A stretch of DNA of 64,000 bases. Origin: Kappaphycus alvarezii. Its lineage: Eukaryota; Rhodophyta; Florideophyceae; Gigartinales; Solieriaceae. The notes under the pieces are model-generated. The model did no database searches and was not told the DNA's origin. It was given only the letters and a program-made list of their open reading frames with translations. The position numbers and the translations under genes are program-made. Location: contig NADL03000496.1 in the NCBI GenBank assembly GCA_002205965.3, forward strand, positions 186,001 to 250,000. Reading direction: 5' to 3'. Shown here in pieces: positions 41,451 through 52,948 of this stretch (the stretch's first letter is position 1; the number at the start of each line of letters is the position of its first letter).

Positions 41451-43109
41451 GGTGGACACGAAAAATGCAATGTGATGATGATACTTTGATTTTTCATTGA
41501 TTCGGGGGCAAAATTAAGATACTAGTGATAAAATATCTCAACTGAACTTCTTTAAGTACAAAGAAAATCAAGATTCGGTATTTTCTCTCAAAAAAGAGTG
41601 TCAAAATTATTAATATAGAATAGAAACGGAATAGTACACAAGATTTGTATTTTTAACGGAAAAGAACTTCTCTTATTTTTGGAAGAAAATATGTGACGAT
41701 TTTCTAAAGAAACGGAGCTCGACCATGGATCTCGGAGTGAAAGGATCGGTAATTCGTGAATAGATCTCACCTCTTTCCAACATATGACTTAAAGAAATCA
41801 CCTAAAACGGCTCTCGCTAGTTTTACGATATGATTTTATTTGAAAAGAGCTATTGAGCTGCACACACCAATACACATGGCTAATATGTACTATGGAGCTA
41901 TCTTCTACCCAGGACATAGTCATATTCTGAACCTGACAGCTGCGATAGTAATACCATAAACCTATTCCAGGCTAGTACATGAGTAGTTCTAGTTGCGCCC
42001 TCCCGACAAACCGACCGGAATATGACATTACAGTTTGGTCCTCCTTCCTACTTGGATCTATGCGCTAAGCAGAAAGTAAGTGTTCTAGTGCTACCGACCT
42101 CTTCGATAGCGCCGAAATTCGGTCTCATGGCCGGATGATCCGTGACGTGCTCCTGTTGTCCACCGACACGAATTCGTCCATATATGTCCAATGGCATTTT
42201 TCCTATAACGTTAGATACACCCGGTGAAATTTCTACCTACTTACAAGAAATAGTTGACAATTGCGCAAAAATTAATTGAATTTCGGTCTACTGGCCGTTT
42301 AAATTATATAAAAATTACAATTTATGCAGCACCTCAAGTACAAAAGCTGTCCATTGCTGCTACCGCCCTACCTGGTCGCATTTCATGTCACACAAAGGGC
42401 CTTTCTCAGCCTCAGTAACCCTTAAAGCATTTTATAAAATATAATGCAACCCTTAACAAAGAATTCATGTGTTCAGACTCCCTCCGTGCTTCATTCCCCG
42501 TAACCGTGCTGGATGTCGAATAGTTTGTACTCCTCATGGCAAAAAAATTTTACTACTCTAATGCTTATATTTGGGCGCCCATCTACCCACGCATTGCAAC
42601 ATTTTCGTTTTGTGATTGCTTTAGGCTATGGAAATAATCTGGTGGACTCCAATGCACGAGGCCGACGTAGACCATCTTGTCAGTTTCTAACTAAATAGGT
42701 GATGATATTTACTAGAATTTTATCTAGTGAAAGTGTATTAAGGTAGAGGAACAACTCAAGCATTCTTCATGAAGTTGTAAGACACATTTTTAATTTGGTT
42801 TAATATGGCAGAATAATTGGTTTTTATTATACATATTAACTTTAAAACTTTGTCAATAATAATTGATGTCAGTGAACGCCCAGGCGATGAAAGATACCAA
42901 ATGAGATCTTGAAAACTCTATATGTTGGTCACATCATTTCTACTCTTGGGTAATAACTAGGGGCTATGATGACGGCACAAAGTTTTATACCTCTACAAAA
43001 TATTTTCCTTCTTGTTATTTTCGTTAGTTCAACCGGCTAAAGTGCATATTATTGTATTTAGTACGTGTAATTGAAAATTCATTGCAATTAAAAAGTCTCG
43101 TTGAAGATT

Positions 43110-43410
43110 TTAAATGATTCCCCTATGGTATACGAAGCAAGTTGGCAGACAACTTCAAGTAAAAAGGAAATGTTAGTGAAGATTAAAATCAGCTTCTTGC
43201 CGAGGCATCATCTCGCTCAGTTTAGTGACTGATCATATTTGTTAGAACCTACTACTTACATAATCAAGCCTATGCCCTTGAAAACTTATCCTGATCTACC
43301 GCTTTTCTGTTCCGATATCTATATACTGCAGTAGCATTCTCTTCGCTTTCAAAACCTACACTCCTGGGACAATTGGTTCTTAGAATCTCTTGATCGCATA
43401 TTAATATTCA
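43110..43410 (+). repeat. gypsy LTR U5-like fragment
   Basis: GAAGCAAGTTGGCAGACAAC, CTGCAGTAGCATTCTCTTCG and GGGACAATTGGTTCTTAGAA are collinear with the R-U5 part of the gypsy LTRs here. Upstream LTR sequence is not recognisable. Confidence 0.55.
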
Positions 43411-43439
43411 CAAGGTTGCATTTGGATGCTTTCTCCGAC

Positions 43440-43600
43440 ATCAAGGAGATGCATCTATCAGTCGCCAGCCGAGTTTTGGACCAATATTCTAGGGCGAGGT
43501 CGATTCTCCCTCAATGACGTGCAGCGTTGATGGTCACCTGAAACGTGGTCTGCCTGTTGAATGGGCTATCAATTACTTTCCAGTAGCGGAAATTCTCCAT
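43440..43600 (-). other. relative of the dispersed coding-like repeat (4438-4680)
   Basis: Matches the repeat at 4438-4680 in GTTTTGGACCAA, GCGTTGATGGTCACCT and TCAATTACTTTCCAGTAG. A further, weaker relative lies at about 44290-44400. Unknown family. Confidence 0.4.
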
Positions 43601-44719
43601 TCCGCGAAATTTTAGATCATGAATCGAGGTTTGCGTGAGAGTTCATACGACTCATAATCTTTGCACCACTCGCATCAAAACAACCTTAGCAATAATCAAA
43701 TTTAAAACGAGCGGGGTTCATTTGCTGTAACAGATAGGCTGAATGATGCCAATTCATCTTGTCTGGTACTACGCATTTATGTGAAAGTTTTCTGCAAGTG
43801 CTGATGGCCAAAGAACTTCTTTTGATAGGTTCATATTTTAGATATCTCCAGAAAATGGTCATTTAAATATGTGCTTACCTAATGCAGAGGTGCTCTGAAG
43901 CGGTTTTGAGGTAAACTACTCCGATCCTTATAAATGGCCTTAATTGGCTTTTGAGGGTAATGGGAAATTTCTTTGCGGCATCATGATGCTGCATATCAGC
44001 CACAATCTATTTCAAGATTAAACCTCCTCACACTTCTGCCATTCTAATAAATGAGTGTAAGGCCTCATTGACCTTTTGAGTACGAGTTTAATTGTCAGGA
44101 TGATAAAATATCTGAGTGAAAATTTTCCGGAATGCACTTCGGAGGGAGACGTCAGTGATAATCTTAGGTATGTAGAAACCAGCAAAATCCAAATAGCTGT
44201 TTACCGAACATAATTATAAACATTTATTTGATATCACTTCCTGTATTTTGTTTGAACAATTAAATAATTCACGTAATTGCTAAGGACTGTGCCTAATCAC
44301 CCGATAGAACTGGTTTCGAACATGTAAGGTATACTCCCCACTCCGCATTGACAGTAACCTCTAACGCGACTTGCTTGCTGTCATTTCCTCCATTTGATGG
44401 AGATTGACGTAACACTAGCTTTTTCGCAAAATTTCACGCTCATGCACACTTACATACGAGTTGAATGGAAACTGTCCAGCTCATCTATTACAGTAAATGA
44501 ACCCCTCCTCCCAACATCATATAAGGTATTACGGCTTGCTCTTGTTAGAGATTAAACACCACAATGAGGTTTCGCTATTGTACTCGTACTGAACTATCAC
44601 AAGGAGCGCTGATTTTAGTGATCTTTTTATGATTTAATTTTTATTCATGCTGGCTCATTGCTACCAGCAACCACTGTACTTTACATAAAGGTTAATTTTC
44701 GATTGTCGCCAACCATTAC

Positions 44720-45180
44720 TCTTGGTACTGTTTAAACATCCGAGGTGGACCGAGGGCACGTATCCCGGACAACTCGGCCACCAACTTGGACCTGACATTT
44801 TCGCAGGTGAGAGTACGTATTGGGCTCAGTGTCGATTTTACTCATCTCTAACTTGGAAATCCAGCACTCAGCAGATATTGACTTTACCTACCATGCCGTC
44901 GTAGATAACTCTAACCAAGATAATTATTATTTATACCTAGCTGCCCACAAGGGCCTCAGGCCGCAGATCAAACAGCCACCCCGTGTTGGCTCTGAACTTG
45001 ACCCCCAACTCCCGCATTTGCTGAGTACTGGAATCGGCAACTTTGACTACAGCCACGTTAATCCACCCGGGTTCTTCTTCTATTCCCCCCTCTCTATCCA
45101 ATATTTTACTGCCCCTTTTATCCCTTGTTTTCGATATTTACTCAAACTCGGTCCCCGGAATCCGGCGTCTATACGCAAAT
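44720..45180 (+). other. unidentified coding-like stretch in the spacer
   Basis: A continuous plus frame (44820-45182) with SADIDFTYHAVVDNSNQDNY, YLYLAAHKGLRPQIKQPP and LLSTGIGNFDYSHVNPPG has a composition more protein-like than its surroundings. I see no domain, promoter or splice pattern, and no copy elsewhere in the window. It could be a host gene fragment or part of an unknown element. Confidence 0.3.
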
Positions 45181-45364
45181 AGGAACTTAAAGTTTGTTTT
45201 TAGTGACAAAAACCCTTATCTCCAAAGGTTGTTGCCAAAGGCGATAATTAGCACTGCTGACCGACTACTTCATCTTTTTCTCAAAAATTGTACCCCTGGT
45301 GTCTACGGTTCTTTTAACTATATTCTCACCAAGTTTCTATCATTTAGCGGATCACGGTCCGGCC

Positions 45365-45574
45365 CTAAAACCCGAAGTTCAAGTATACCGTCCAGCCGTC
45401 CAAGGAATCAACCTCAATCCGCCACCCTAACTCCTTTTCTCCGTCGACGAGTTTCGCTACTGCATCCGCAGGGGTCTTAAAGAGAAAGACGGAACGCGAA
45501 AACCCTGTGAGACCCGGTATCCGTGTTTTGGTTCTCTCATTGTCTGACGGAACTATTTCCCTAGACAAGAACAA
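45365..45574 (-). other. small coding-like ORF of unknown identity
   Basis: 69 codons: RSVFLFKTPADAVAKLVDGE then KELGWRIEVDSLDGWTVYLN. Charged and aliphatic residues alternate as in a small alpha/beta domain. No start context can be judged and no relative is in the window. It overlaps a plus-strand frame that looks less coding-like. Confidence 0.3.
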
Positions 45575-45744
45575 CTGCGCACCGCGCGTTGCACTATAAA
45601 TGAGGCGGTGGCCGAGCTTGGAGGCACTGGCGAAACTTCGCCAGAAACTTAAAATCAGCTGTTGTGACTGGAGCTTAAGAGCAGAGAATTTATGGATAGG
45701 GCAAGAAGAAATGGAAACTTTTAGGTAGATAAGTTCTTTTTGTA

Positions 45745-45835
45745 GGAAAGGGGTTGTTTTCTTTACCCTTGGATAATATTTTTGATCTGTTATGAGTTTG
45801 CCCAGACAATCACAATCGACTCAAAAAGGTGCGCC
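45745..45835 (-). repeat. decayed LINE tail
   Basis: GGAAAGGGGTTGTTTTCTTT, GGATAATATTTTTGATCT and CAATCGACTCAAAAAGGTGC follow the order of the tails at 1335 and 51580. No TSD seen. Confidence 0.55.
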
Positions 45836-46117
45836 AACACATTCATACAGCCCTTTACAGAAAATTTCAGCGATGACAGTAACTTCCGACGCGGATTGTC
45901 TTCTAGCTGGCTTTCTATCGACATTATTGTAGATACTGTCGATTTTTTATCTTTCCACAATTAATTTCATATTTCCTTATCAGCCATTCTCTGCGGTTTT
46001 AGCCAAAATCTCAATTACAATACATGAAAGCCATCCACTGCATCCTTTTAATATTCAATGCTCTTGGGGTTATTTTTTGGTTTTCAGTATTATCGTGGTG
46101 TTAAATATTTTCGAGCT

Positions 46118-46316
46118 GTGCAGTATAGTACAGAAGCGTACGGAGGGTATTCATAAATTAGCTAAAAATGTGGTTGGTCGATTGAAACCTCTCACGCTTG
46201 CCTTAATTGGAGACTAAACGCAAAACGGGTAACGAAGTCGCGAAGCTCCTGTTGAGGGGAGCAACCGCGACGGGAAGCAGCGAAGGAACAGGGCGGAAAA
46301 ACAAAACCCTGCTTAT
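46118..46316 (-). repeat. LINE-A 3' fragment at the edge of the right arm
   Basis: Matches about 4705-4895 (CGGAGGGTATTCATAAATTA, AACGCAAAACGGGTAACGA, CGACGGGAAGCAGCGAAGGA). It ends a few bases before the right arm starts at 46325 and is absent from the left arm, so it belongs to the spacer side of the junction. Confidence 0.75.
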
Positions 46317-46767
46317 CGTCTCATAACTTGGAAAGGGATCTATTTCTATGAGTTGGTATTAATTCTACAGGGTTTTATGCCTAGTATTTTTTATTTGAGC
46401 ATAGCCAATTTATTTGATATTGCGGCTCGCTACAGGTCTTTATGTTAGTTCTTTTAATAGTTGCACTTTATCAGTACCTGTTCTATAGATATAACTGTAG
46501 TTTATAGTCAGTGAGCTAGAGTCTACGTGTAATACGCTAGAGCTAGTGTCTATCCGACCAAGCACTGTCCTCATATGAGGCACACGTTGTACTCATATGA
46601 GGACAAAAATAGGAAGTACTGTACTGTGGCAGTCAAATATTTTTTTTGTCCCAATATTTATTAGTAAAAAGTAAGAGTTACTTACAGTAGTGTTCGACTG
46701 ACCGACATACTGAAGATGAATAGCTTCCAACTTTATATACGCCCAGTCACTTCCTCATCCATCACTG

Positions 46768-46842
46768 GGATGGTGGCCTATGGTGCGAATCGTAGGTTGC
46801 TGATCCAGAGATCGTGAGTTCGATTCTCGCTGGGGTTCTGTA
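46768..46842 (+). ncRNA. tRNA-like sequence with Pol III A and B boxes (possible SINE head)
   Basis: TGGCCTATGG (46774-46783) resembles an A box and GTTCGATTC (46818-46826) is a perfect B box. GTGAG and CTCGC form a T-arm-like stem around the loop. The expected acceptor stem does not pair and the anticodon arm is weak, so this is not a normal tRNA gene. It lies in the 3' non-coding part of the piggyBac-like element. A tRNA-derived SINE insertion is possible, but no TSD or second copy was found. Confidence 0.5.
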
Positions 46843-47098
46843 AGAAGTCAGAAAATTCCAACGGGAATTCGACTGGTTGTGAAAAAGCTGCTGTCTCAGT
46901 GCGCCATTAGGCATCCACTTGAACATGAGACAGAATACGGTGACATCTCATAAAGGGATAATTCAGTACGCCATAGACAGCAGCTAACTTCGCAAGTCAG
47001 ATGACGCAAGTACAACCAGTAGGGGGCAATAGAAATAGAACTCATTGATTATTTTTCTTTTAAAACAAAGTCACACTATTTTATATCAACTTGGAATC

Positions 47099-49168
47099 CT
47101 ATTTGAGATCCATATGATGTTTCTCGCGAACGTGGTCCATGAAGCAACACCTTTTTGTGCTCGCGTGACAGATATACACATCACTAAGGCCGTCGTCACG
47201 GCAAGTAGAACAAAGAAATTTTGACTTACTGACCTTACAAACTCGACAGCGACCTTGGTAAGATGCGTTAGTATACTCACCATTACTCAATTTCCTCTTC
47301 TTGTTAGTTACAGCAAGATGAGTTCCAATCCCTGAAACAGGGTCCACATATCGTTATCATCCTCATTTTGTAAGCAATTAGATGCCCTACGTGACATCGA
47401 ATCAAACTTGTTCTCAATGAGTTCTTCGGCAAGCATCTCATAAAACTTGGATTGTGATAAGCAGAGTCTTGGACCGAAAGAATGCTTATATAGTAAAAAT
47501 GAATCAACAATTATGATCGACAGGAGAGAGGAATTGACCCTGAGCGACCAATCTTTGACTTCCAATTTCTTCTCAATTCCAAGGGTATCTTGCCTACATC
47601 TGTTGTGGCGATCGACTTGAGAACACGTGTCGTAGTACCTCTCCACAACATCTGGAACTGCAATCTCGAATTCCACTTTCCTTGTCTCACCACAGTTCTC
47701 CATCTTTCCCTACAAATTGGGGTTCCCTGATTGGTTGTATGGCAACTGCTGACGAAATATCTTCGTTCTCTATCCATCCACAACACAGCCATTAAAGATT
47801 TGTTGGTGTCAGGATTCTTCGAAACCATCGAGATATGATCTCCGCGCTCCGTGAGCTCCTGTGACGACAAGTGTTGCATCGGAAATTCCTTAACCGCATT
47901 CTTGACCACACAATAAATCTCGTTCCATATCTCATCAAGGCTTCCGCAGTTGACACTGATGCAAAAAATGAATCCCCACATACGACGCGACCTGTCTTCA
48001 GCCAAGGTTGAACAAGACGAAGTGTAAGTGCGGTTGTGTGACAGAATTGCTCTGTGAAGTCACGCCGAAGGCCACCCGTTTTCCCCATCCGAGCTCCCAA
48101 TTTCAACATTATTCCAGACTGTCCACATGCAGAAGCCTTCAATTCGCAGTCATTCTCGGGCTTTCTGTCATAGGCAACGTAATGTGGGAGTCCTTTTTTG
48201 ATCCAATCTCCCCCGAGACCGTACCATCTGCTAATACTTTCATCGACGCAGATGTGAGAAGATGGCGTGACATATTGCCTGCGGTGGTCGTTGATGGCCT
48301 TCAAAGATTCCACTTACCAGAGACCATCTCGAGTCATCCAAGGGTCTTTCCTCCCGTTCAGAAGTGTGACTGAAGCAAATGTTTGCCAGAATCAGCTCAA
48401 ACCTTCTACGTGACATGATCTTTCCAAAGCTCGGTGCTGGAATGTACTTTGATCCAGATTCACTCCAGAGGTCGCGGCGGTTTGAAAATGAAAATCATGT
48501 CATAAGTATGAGAATCCCAAAAAACTTCAATATCTCTCCTGACGAGACGGGATGATTTCCAATGGAATTCAATCGATCATTTGTAAGGTCACGCATGACA
48601 ATTAGGTGACGGAGCGGAAACATGCTCATGAAGCATTCAAATGGCGATAAATCTCCAGGAGCACAACCATACGCGAGAGTATTTTCAGAGTAGCCAATTA
48701 TTTTGCAGCTTTTCTCGGATACATTTTCATTAATAGGTGTGAAAACCTTCTGATTGGTCCATGATCGTCCATGAGAAAAAACAGGTGCATCTGTTTGATG
48801 CACCGTGGAATCATCGCAATTCCCATCTGATGCCGACGAAGACGGTTGAGGAGCGCCCAAACTTTTATGCATGGCTTCGTTTGGCAATTGAGCGGTTCCT
48901 TCCTCCATTAGGACGTCTGTTGGAGGTAATCCCGCTTTGATGTTGACAATCTTCAACGTGACAGTTTTGAGACGGTCACGTATCTTCCAGCTTGCCTCCA
49001 CTGACTTCCTCCTTCGACGCTTACAATGTCGATGTGGACGTCAATAAAGGTTCCAGCGAGCAATTTCGTCTTCCAAGCTGACCCATACAAGCGCTTACAT
49101 TCCGCAGCTGACGTAACAAGGGAAGCACGGCAATGAATGGGATTTCCTGGAACGTTTCGTGGATTCAT
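47099..49168 (-). pseudogene. piggyBac-like transposase (DDE_Tnp_1_7 type), frameshifted
   Basis: ATG 49168 (MNPRNVPGNPIHCRASL), then frames at 49001-48495, 48313-47792, 48005-47511, 47703-47308 and 47347-47099. First catalytic Asp: HICVDESISRWYGLGGDW with GLPHYVAYDRKPEND and GQSGIMLKLG. Second Asp: VVCGDSFFASVSTAEALMRY. Later acidic positions: YYDTCSQVDRHNRCRQDTL and VKDWSLRVN. The C-terminal Cys/His cluster CRVCKVSKSKFLCSTCRDDG, CHASTKRCCFMDHVREKHH is like the piggyBac CRD that binds the element ends. At least five frame breaks. Confidence 0.85.
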
Positions 49169-49349
49169 TTTTGTGAAAATTGAGGGGGAAATCGATGGGT
49201 ATCGCGTCAGGGAAAGTTGTTCCTGCGTTTAGCAGAGTAAGAATTCTCGAAAGGGTTGTTTTGATCGATTATCTGCACGTTTAAAAGAGTGTGGGAACTA
49301 AAACAAGGCGGCTAAAAAAATTTTGTATTTTAAAAACATTTTTGGGAAA

Positions 49350-49373
49350 CGTTGTCCTCATATGAGGACAACG
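49350..49373. repeat. perfect 24-bp palindrome near the right end of the DNA transposon
   Basis: Centred on CCTCATATGAGG, 12 bp inside the right terminus. The left end has the same 12-mer (46569-46580) and a second, one-mismatch version about 22 bp further in. Likely transposase binding sites. Confidence 0.7.
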
Positions 49374-49784
49374 GTCCAATAGACACTAGAGTACTGGGTA
49401 TAAAAAGTTTTTTTGAAATATTGGGGAAATTTAGCTACCCTCCACTGAGCCTTTGTTTCCAACTTTCTGAAAGACACTGCCATCGTCTCCACCACTCGTT
49501 TAGCAGCGTCCCGGCTGCTTCTTTCTCTGTTTCAGTTTCATGGGCACTGTGGGAACCCTTTGTAGTCGTCTATCAGCTTGGCTCTCCGGTGAAAGGTTTG
49601 GGTGTTTTACTCCTGGGAGATATATTCGATATATCCTAAAGTTTTTCATAAACCCCCAATCTTCTCAAATGGCATTCCGACACAGTAATCGATGAGGATC
49701 TAAAAGCTAGTCAGTAGCCTAGTCCGCAAGAAAGCGGGGGCAGAAGTTTCCGTGTTATAAAAACCGACTAATCCGTTCAAATTT

Positions 49785-51259
49785 TGATAGGAGTAGATCG
49801 TCGGGAGAAGAGATATTCAGAACCAGTTACCCCAGAAAGGAGATAGTGCAAGTGACAAAAGTGCTACCATGGTATAGTCTAGGGAACAAAAAGGGGTGGT
49901 TAAGGACTGCAGTTGAGAGGGATACACGCAAGTGTAAAAGGGGTAGGGTCTAGCACTGATGCTCTGCGACCAGCGCAAGAAAAATGGTCCTTGGGTCTGA
50001 AATTGATTCTCAACTTCCTTCTATTCGGGCCTTGGCTTAAAGTTGTCTGCCAAGTTGCTTGACCTGCACAAGAGAAAGCAGTTTACTCAGCTTATATAAA
50101 CTTTTTTGCTATTCCTAAAGTCTCAAACAAACATACTCAGTACCGCAAAATGTATCAAATGGATTCGTGTGAATGGTAAAGACTAAGAGCAGATAATATC
50201 AGGATAAAAATCTATATTTCTTCCTTAAAATCCTATTCCTCGAGACCAGAGCCAAAAATTCCTCTAAATATCCATTTCAACCGATATGACCCCAAAAATA
50301 TCCGTCAACGGATTAAAAATCTCTATTTTCTACTGGGAGATATCTAAGTCACTAAAGATTCCCCCTTCTGGTTCCAGAGTGGAGAACAAGTGGTCCATAA
50401 TGTCCAGTCCCCTTCTCACCATTCTACACCATTCCATGTTTCCCTCCCTCTCATCCTCCTCGTCCAGCTCTTCATCCTCCGCTTCATCCTTGTCAGAAAA
50501 GTCAAAAATTGAGATTACTCCATCATTCTCCCTTCGTTATTCACAGCAGCTCCCCCACCGTTGTACAAGAGTGGCTCCCACGGATCCACCCAGTCCTCCT
50601 AGTCCTCCTCTTCCTCCACCTTTTTCTCTGGCTCTTCTGCCTCCTCGAAGTAGTGCCGGCGGACCCACTCCAGAACGCGTTCCTGGTCCATTCCTATAGA
50701 ATAACTATCATAGTCGGCTGCTCCATTGGCCATCAAAGCTAGAGCGTTGAGGGGCGGCGGCCCCGGATGACTTGGCAATGGTGATGGAGGGGCGGAGGAT
50801 GGTCATGTTGAGGGCAAAGAGGGGTGATCCAATGGGGTAGTTGTTGGCGGATGTTTTGCCTCAACGACGTCGATTTGGAACTTCAAACAGGGCGACGCCT
50901 TCGAAAAGTTTCACGGCCTTGTACGAAATAAAAATGTGAGGTGATGTCGCAGCTTTCATTTTCCATGCAATCAGAGCAATAACTAAAAATCTGCTTGATA
51001 AAAGATCGGAACTAGATTTGGAGGACGAAGCGGATCACGACTCGAAAGTTTTTTTTGAAAAAGGACCAAAACCCTCGGAGATGAAATAGAAATGGAGTTT
51101 TACAGAGAACTTTGATGCATAGCGGAAATTTTGTTTCATGATTTTGTTTGTAAAAGAAATTCGTGGAAGAGTTGTTTTTGAAAACTCACGGTGAAGAAGA
51201 AGACAGAGGCTTGTGGAGAGGACCGCTCTCCTACAGAAAGGGCCGTTTTAATAACATCA
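49785..51259 (-). mobile_element. LTR2, right arm copy
   Basis: 1475 bp mirror of 35911-37386, with the same flanking 5-mers reverse-complemented (AATTT at 49780-49784, AATTG at 51260-51264). No internal element sequence. Confidence 0.85.
50233..50806 (-). pseudogene. LTR-encoded acidic protein, LTR2 lineage (right arm)
   Basis: Mirror of 36366-36939 with the same start, the same in-frame stop after the first third and the same acidic middle. Because the lesions agree between the arms they predate the duplication and are not isolated consensus errors. Confidence 0.66.
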
Positions 51260-51446
51260 AATTGCACGCGTTTAGATTCTCCTCGCTAGAAGTGTCAGAC
51301 GATGAAGTAAGCTACCCCAAACCCCCAATTATACACCAATCCATAGTTTCTTCTTGTAATATTTTCGAGGCTCGAGTCGATTCAGTCAGAATTAACAATT
51401 TTCAAGACATCAAGGTGAACTTCTTCCTGAGCATTCCATAGCCCCC

Positions 51447-51945
51447 TCTCTAGGTTAACTGTGGGCCCTCAGGAACGCTTCTTCGTAGTCCGTACGGCTT
51501 TTTACCCGATATTAGGAATTTGCTTGACCGATCCAACTATCGTTTTTTGTTTCTCCCAACCCTTTGTTTATTCAGAAAGGGGGAAACGTTTGGGTGTTTT
51601 ACTGTTGGAAGATATTTCCGACCTATCCCATGGTTTTCCAGACAACCGCAATCGACTCAAAAAGGGTATACCTACAGCGTAATGGGGAAGGAACTACGCT
51701 TCCTAAAATGCTACCTTCAGGCCAGCCATCAAGCAGGCCGCATTGGACATGACGGCTGCTGCAGCGTGCCTTTGCATCAAAACCCCCCGAACCTTTCCGT
51801 ACGTCTCCAGTGCCCTCACAGCCACGTTTCTTGCCACGTCATTTAGCACTGCACATGCATCCGGGTGCCAACCTGTTCAGAAAGTCTTTCAGTATGTTCT
51901 GCAAAATGGATACGAATCAGATCGCCTCTTCATACCCTAGATAGC
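51447..51945 (+). repeat. copia-associated repeat holding a LINE tail, right arm
   Basis: Starts CCTCTCTAGGTTAACTGTGG like 2848. It continues on both sides of the LINE tail 51580-51875 and beyond CGAATCAGATCGCCTC, where the copy at 2848 is cut by a solo LTR. Confidence 0.7.
51580..51875 (-). mobile_element. 296-bp LINE tail with 9-bp TSD, right arm
   Basis: TSD TTCAGAAAG at 51571-51579 and 51876-51884. Mirror of 35297-35590. Confidence 0.88.
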
Positions 51946-52478
51946 GATCTCAAACAGCGACTGTAAGTCGCGCTCCTATCTCATTCGTATTTTTTAATAG
52001 GTTTTAACTTGCTGCTCTCACTACCTCGCATCTAGGAAACAAAAAGAATTCCTCACCGCAGTTAATTCATGGCACGCATAACCTTTGCAGCATTTACAGT
52101 AAGCCACCCCCATTAATCCGCTGCGCTTGAAGAGGTTCAATGTCTTGCAACAAACAAACACAATTCACAAAGCGGTAGAGGAACGTTTACCGCTTGGTGA
52201 CAGTTGGAAACAGCCTTTCCTGTTGTCGAAGAACCTCCGCGGTGCTAAACAATGGATTTAACGTCCAACATATTTGAGTCTTAAGACCCACATCGATACG
52301 AAAGCTTTGACTATCTGGACGCACTCACTTGTGATACTCAGTGGGATTTCTGATGGTGAAGAGAGTAACTTTATGGCATCAGTAGAAGTAAAACGGGTTA
52401 AGGGGACAGTGACCAAATCCAAAAGAATTCATGGGATGGGCCAAGTTAAAAAATTGGAAAGCAGTGTTCACTGCCAGC

Positions 52479-52549
52479 TACGCCGGCCGGGAATTGAACC
52501 CGGGTCTCGCCCGTGGCAGGGGCGTATGCTACCACTATACCACCGGCGT
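52479..52549 (-). tRNA. tRNA-Gly(GCC), complete
   Basis: 71 nt. Acceptor ACGCCGG/CCGGCGT with discriminator A; D-loop AGTGGTA; anticodon stem CGCCC/GGGCG with the seven-base loop CTGCCAC giving anticodon GCC; four-base variable loop; T-arm CCGGG-TTCAATT-CCCGG. No intron, no encoded CCA. The D-stem is weak (GTAT/GCAT). Mirror of 25670-25739, which lacks one C in the anticodon loop. This copy looks functional. Confidence 0.95.
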
Positions 52550-52610
52550 CCTCTGCTATAACTTGGGATGTATCAACAATATATAAATTGAGAAACCTGC
52601 TTCGTCGAAG

Positions 52611-52870
52611 GCGGTCGCTGCACGTGGCCGACGTGGACCACCCGGTTAGCACTTAGCTACTAGCAGTATAGTCGGATCCTGCAGCAGACACCCGTTCTAC
52701 TGATGCCATAAAGTTAACCACAGGCACCCTCTGGTCATCCATTGCTCAAGCTATCCTGCCCCGAGCCCCGATGCGCATGGACGACGAAGTGCATCCGGAT
52801 AGGTCTTAGCCGTATAGATAGGACGAGCGCAGTCCCCAATAGATACTGAACGCATTAAACTTCTTTCTTC
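52611..52870 (+). repeat. 260-bp module M2, right arm
   Basis: Mirror of 25358-25620, lying between the tRNA gene and the start of LINE-F. Confidence 0.78.
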
Positions 52871-52948
52871 ACACCGCCAGCTCTGCTTGGCCGCCGCTCT
52901 TGCCAAGACAAACCTGCCCCCTTCGTCCTAGTCCCGCTCGTCGGGAAA

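Larger units (their letters stand above)
38004..46324. other. spacer between the inverted arms
   Basis: 8.3 kb, AT-rich, single copy relative to the arms. It contains only old fragments, listed separately. The stretches 38878-39498, 41451-43109 and 43601-44280 have no recognisable gene or repeat; their open frames are short and of low complexity. Confidence 0.7.
46547..49385 (-). mobile_element. piggyBac-superfamily DNA transposon with CTAG target duplication
   Basis: 2839 bp, flanked by CTAG (46543-46546 and 49386-49389). The terminal inverted repeats begin TGTCTAT and run about 30-34 bp, to the palindrome CCTCATATGAGG at both ends. The left arm has the empty site (ATAG at 37793-37796; one base differs). 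The transposase is on the minus strand. Canonical piggyBac elements target TTAA, so a CTAG duplication is unusual. Confidence 0.88.

Noticed and set aside
41451..43109. Short open frames in the AT-rich spacer as genes
   Set aside because: All are near 60 codons, without motifs or conserved copies; expected by chance.
46768..46842. A functional tRNA gene
   Set aside because: The acceptor arms do not pair and the anticodon arm is poor; only the Pol III box elements are good.
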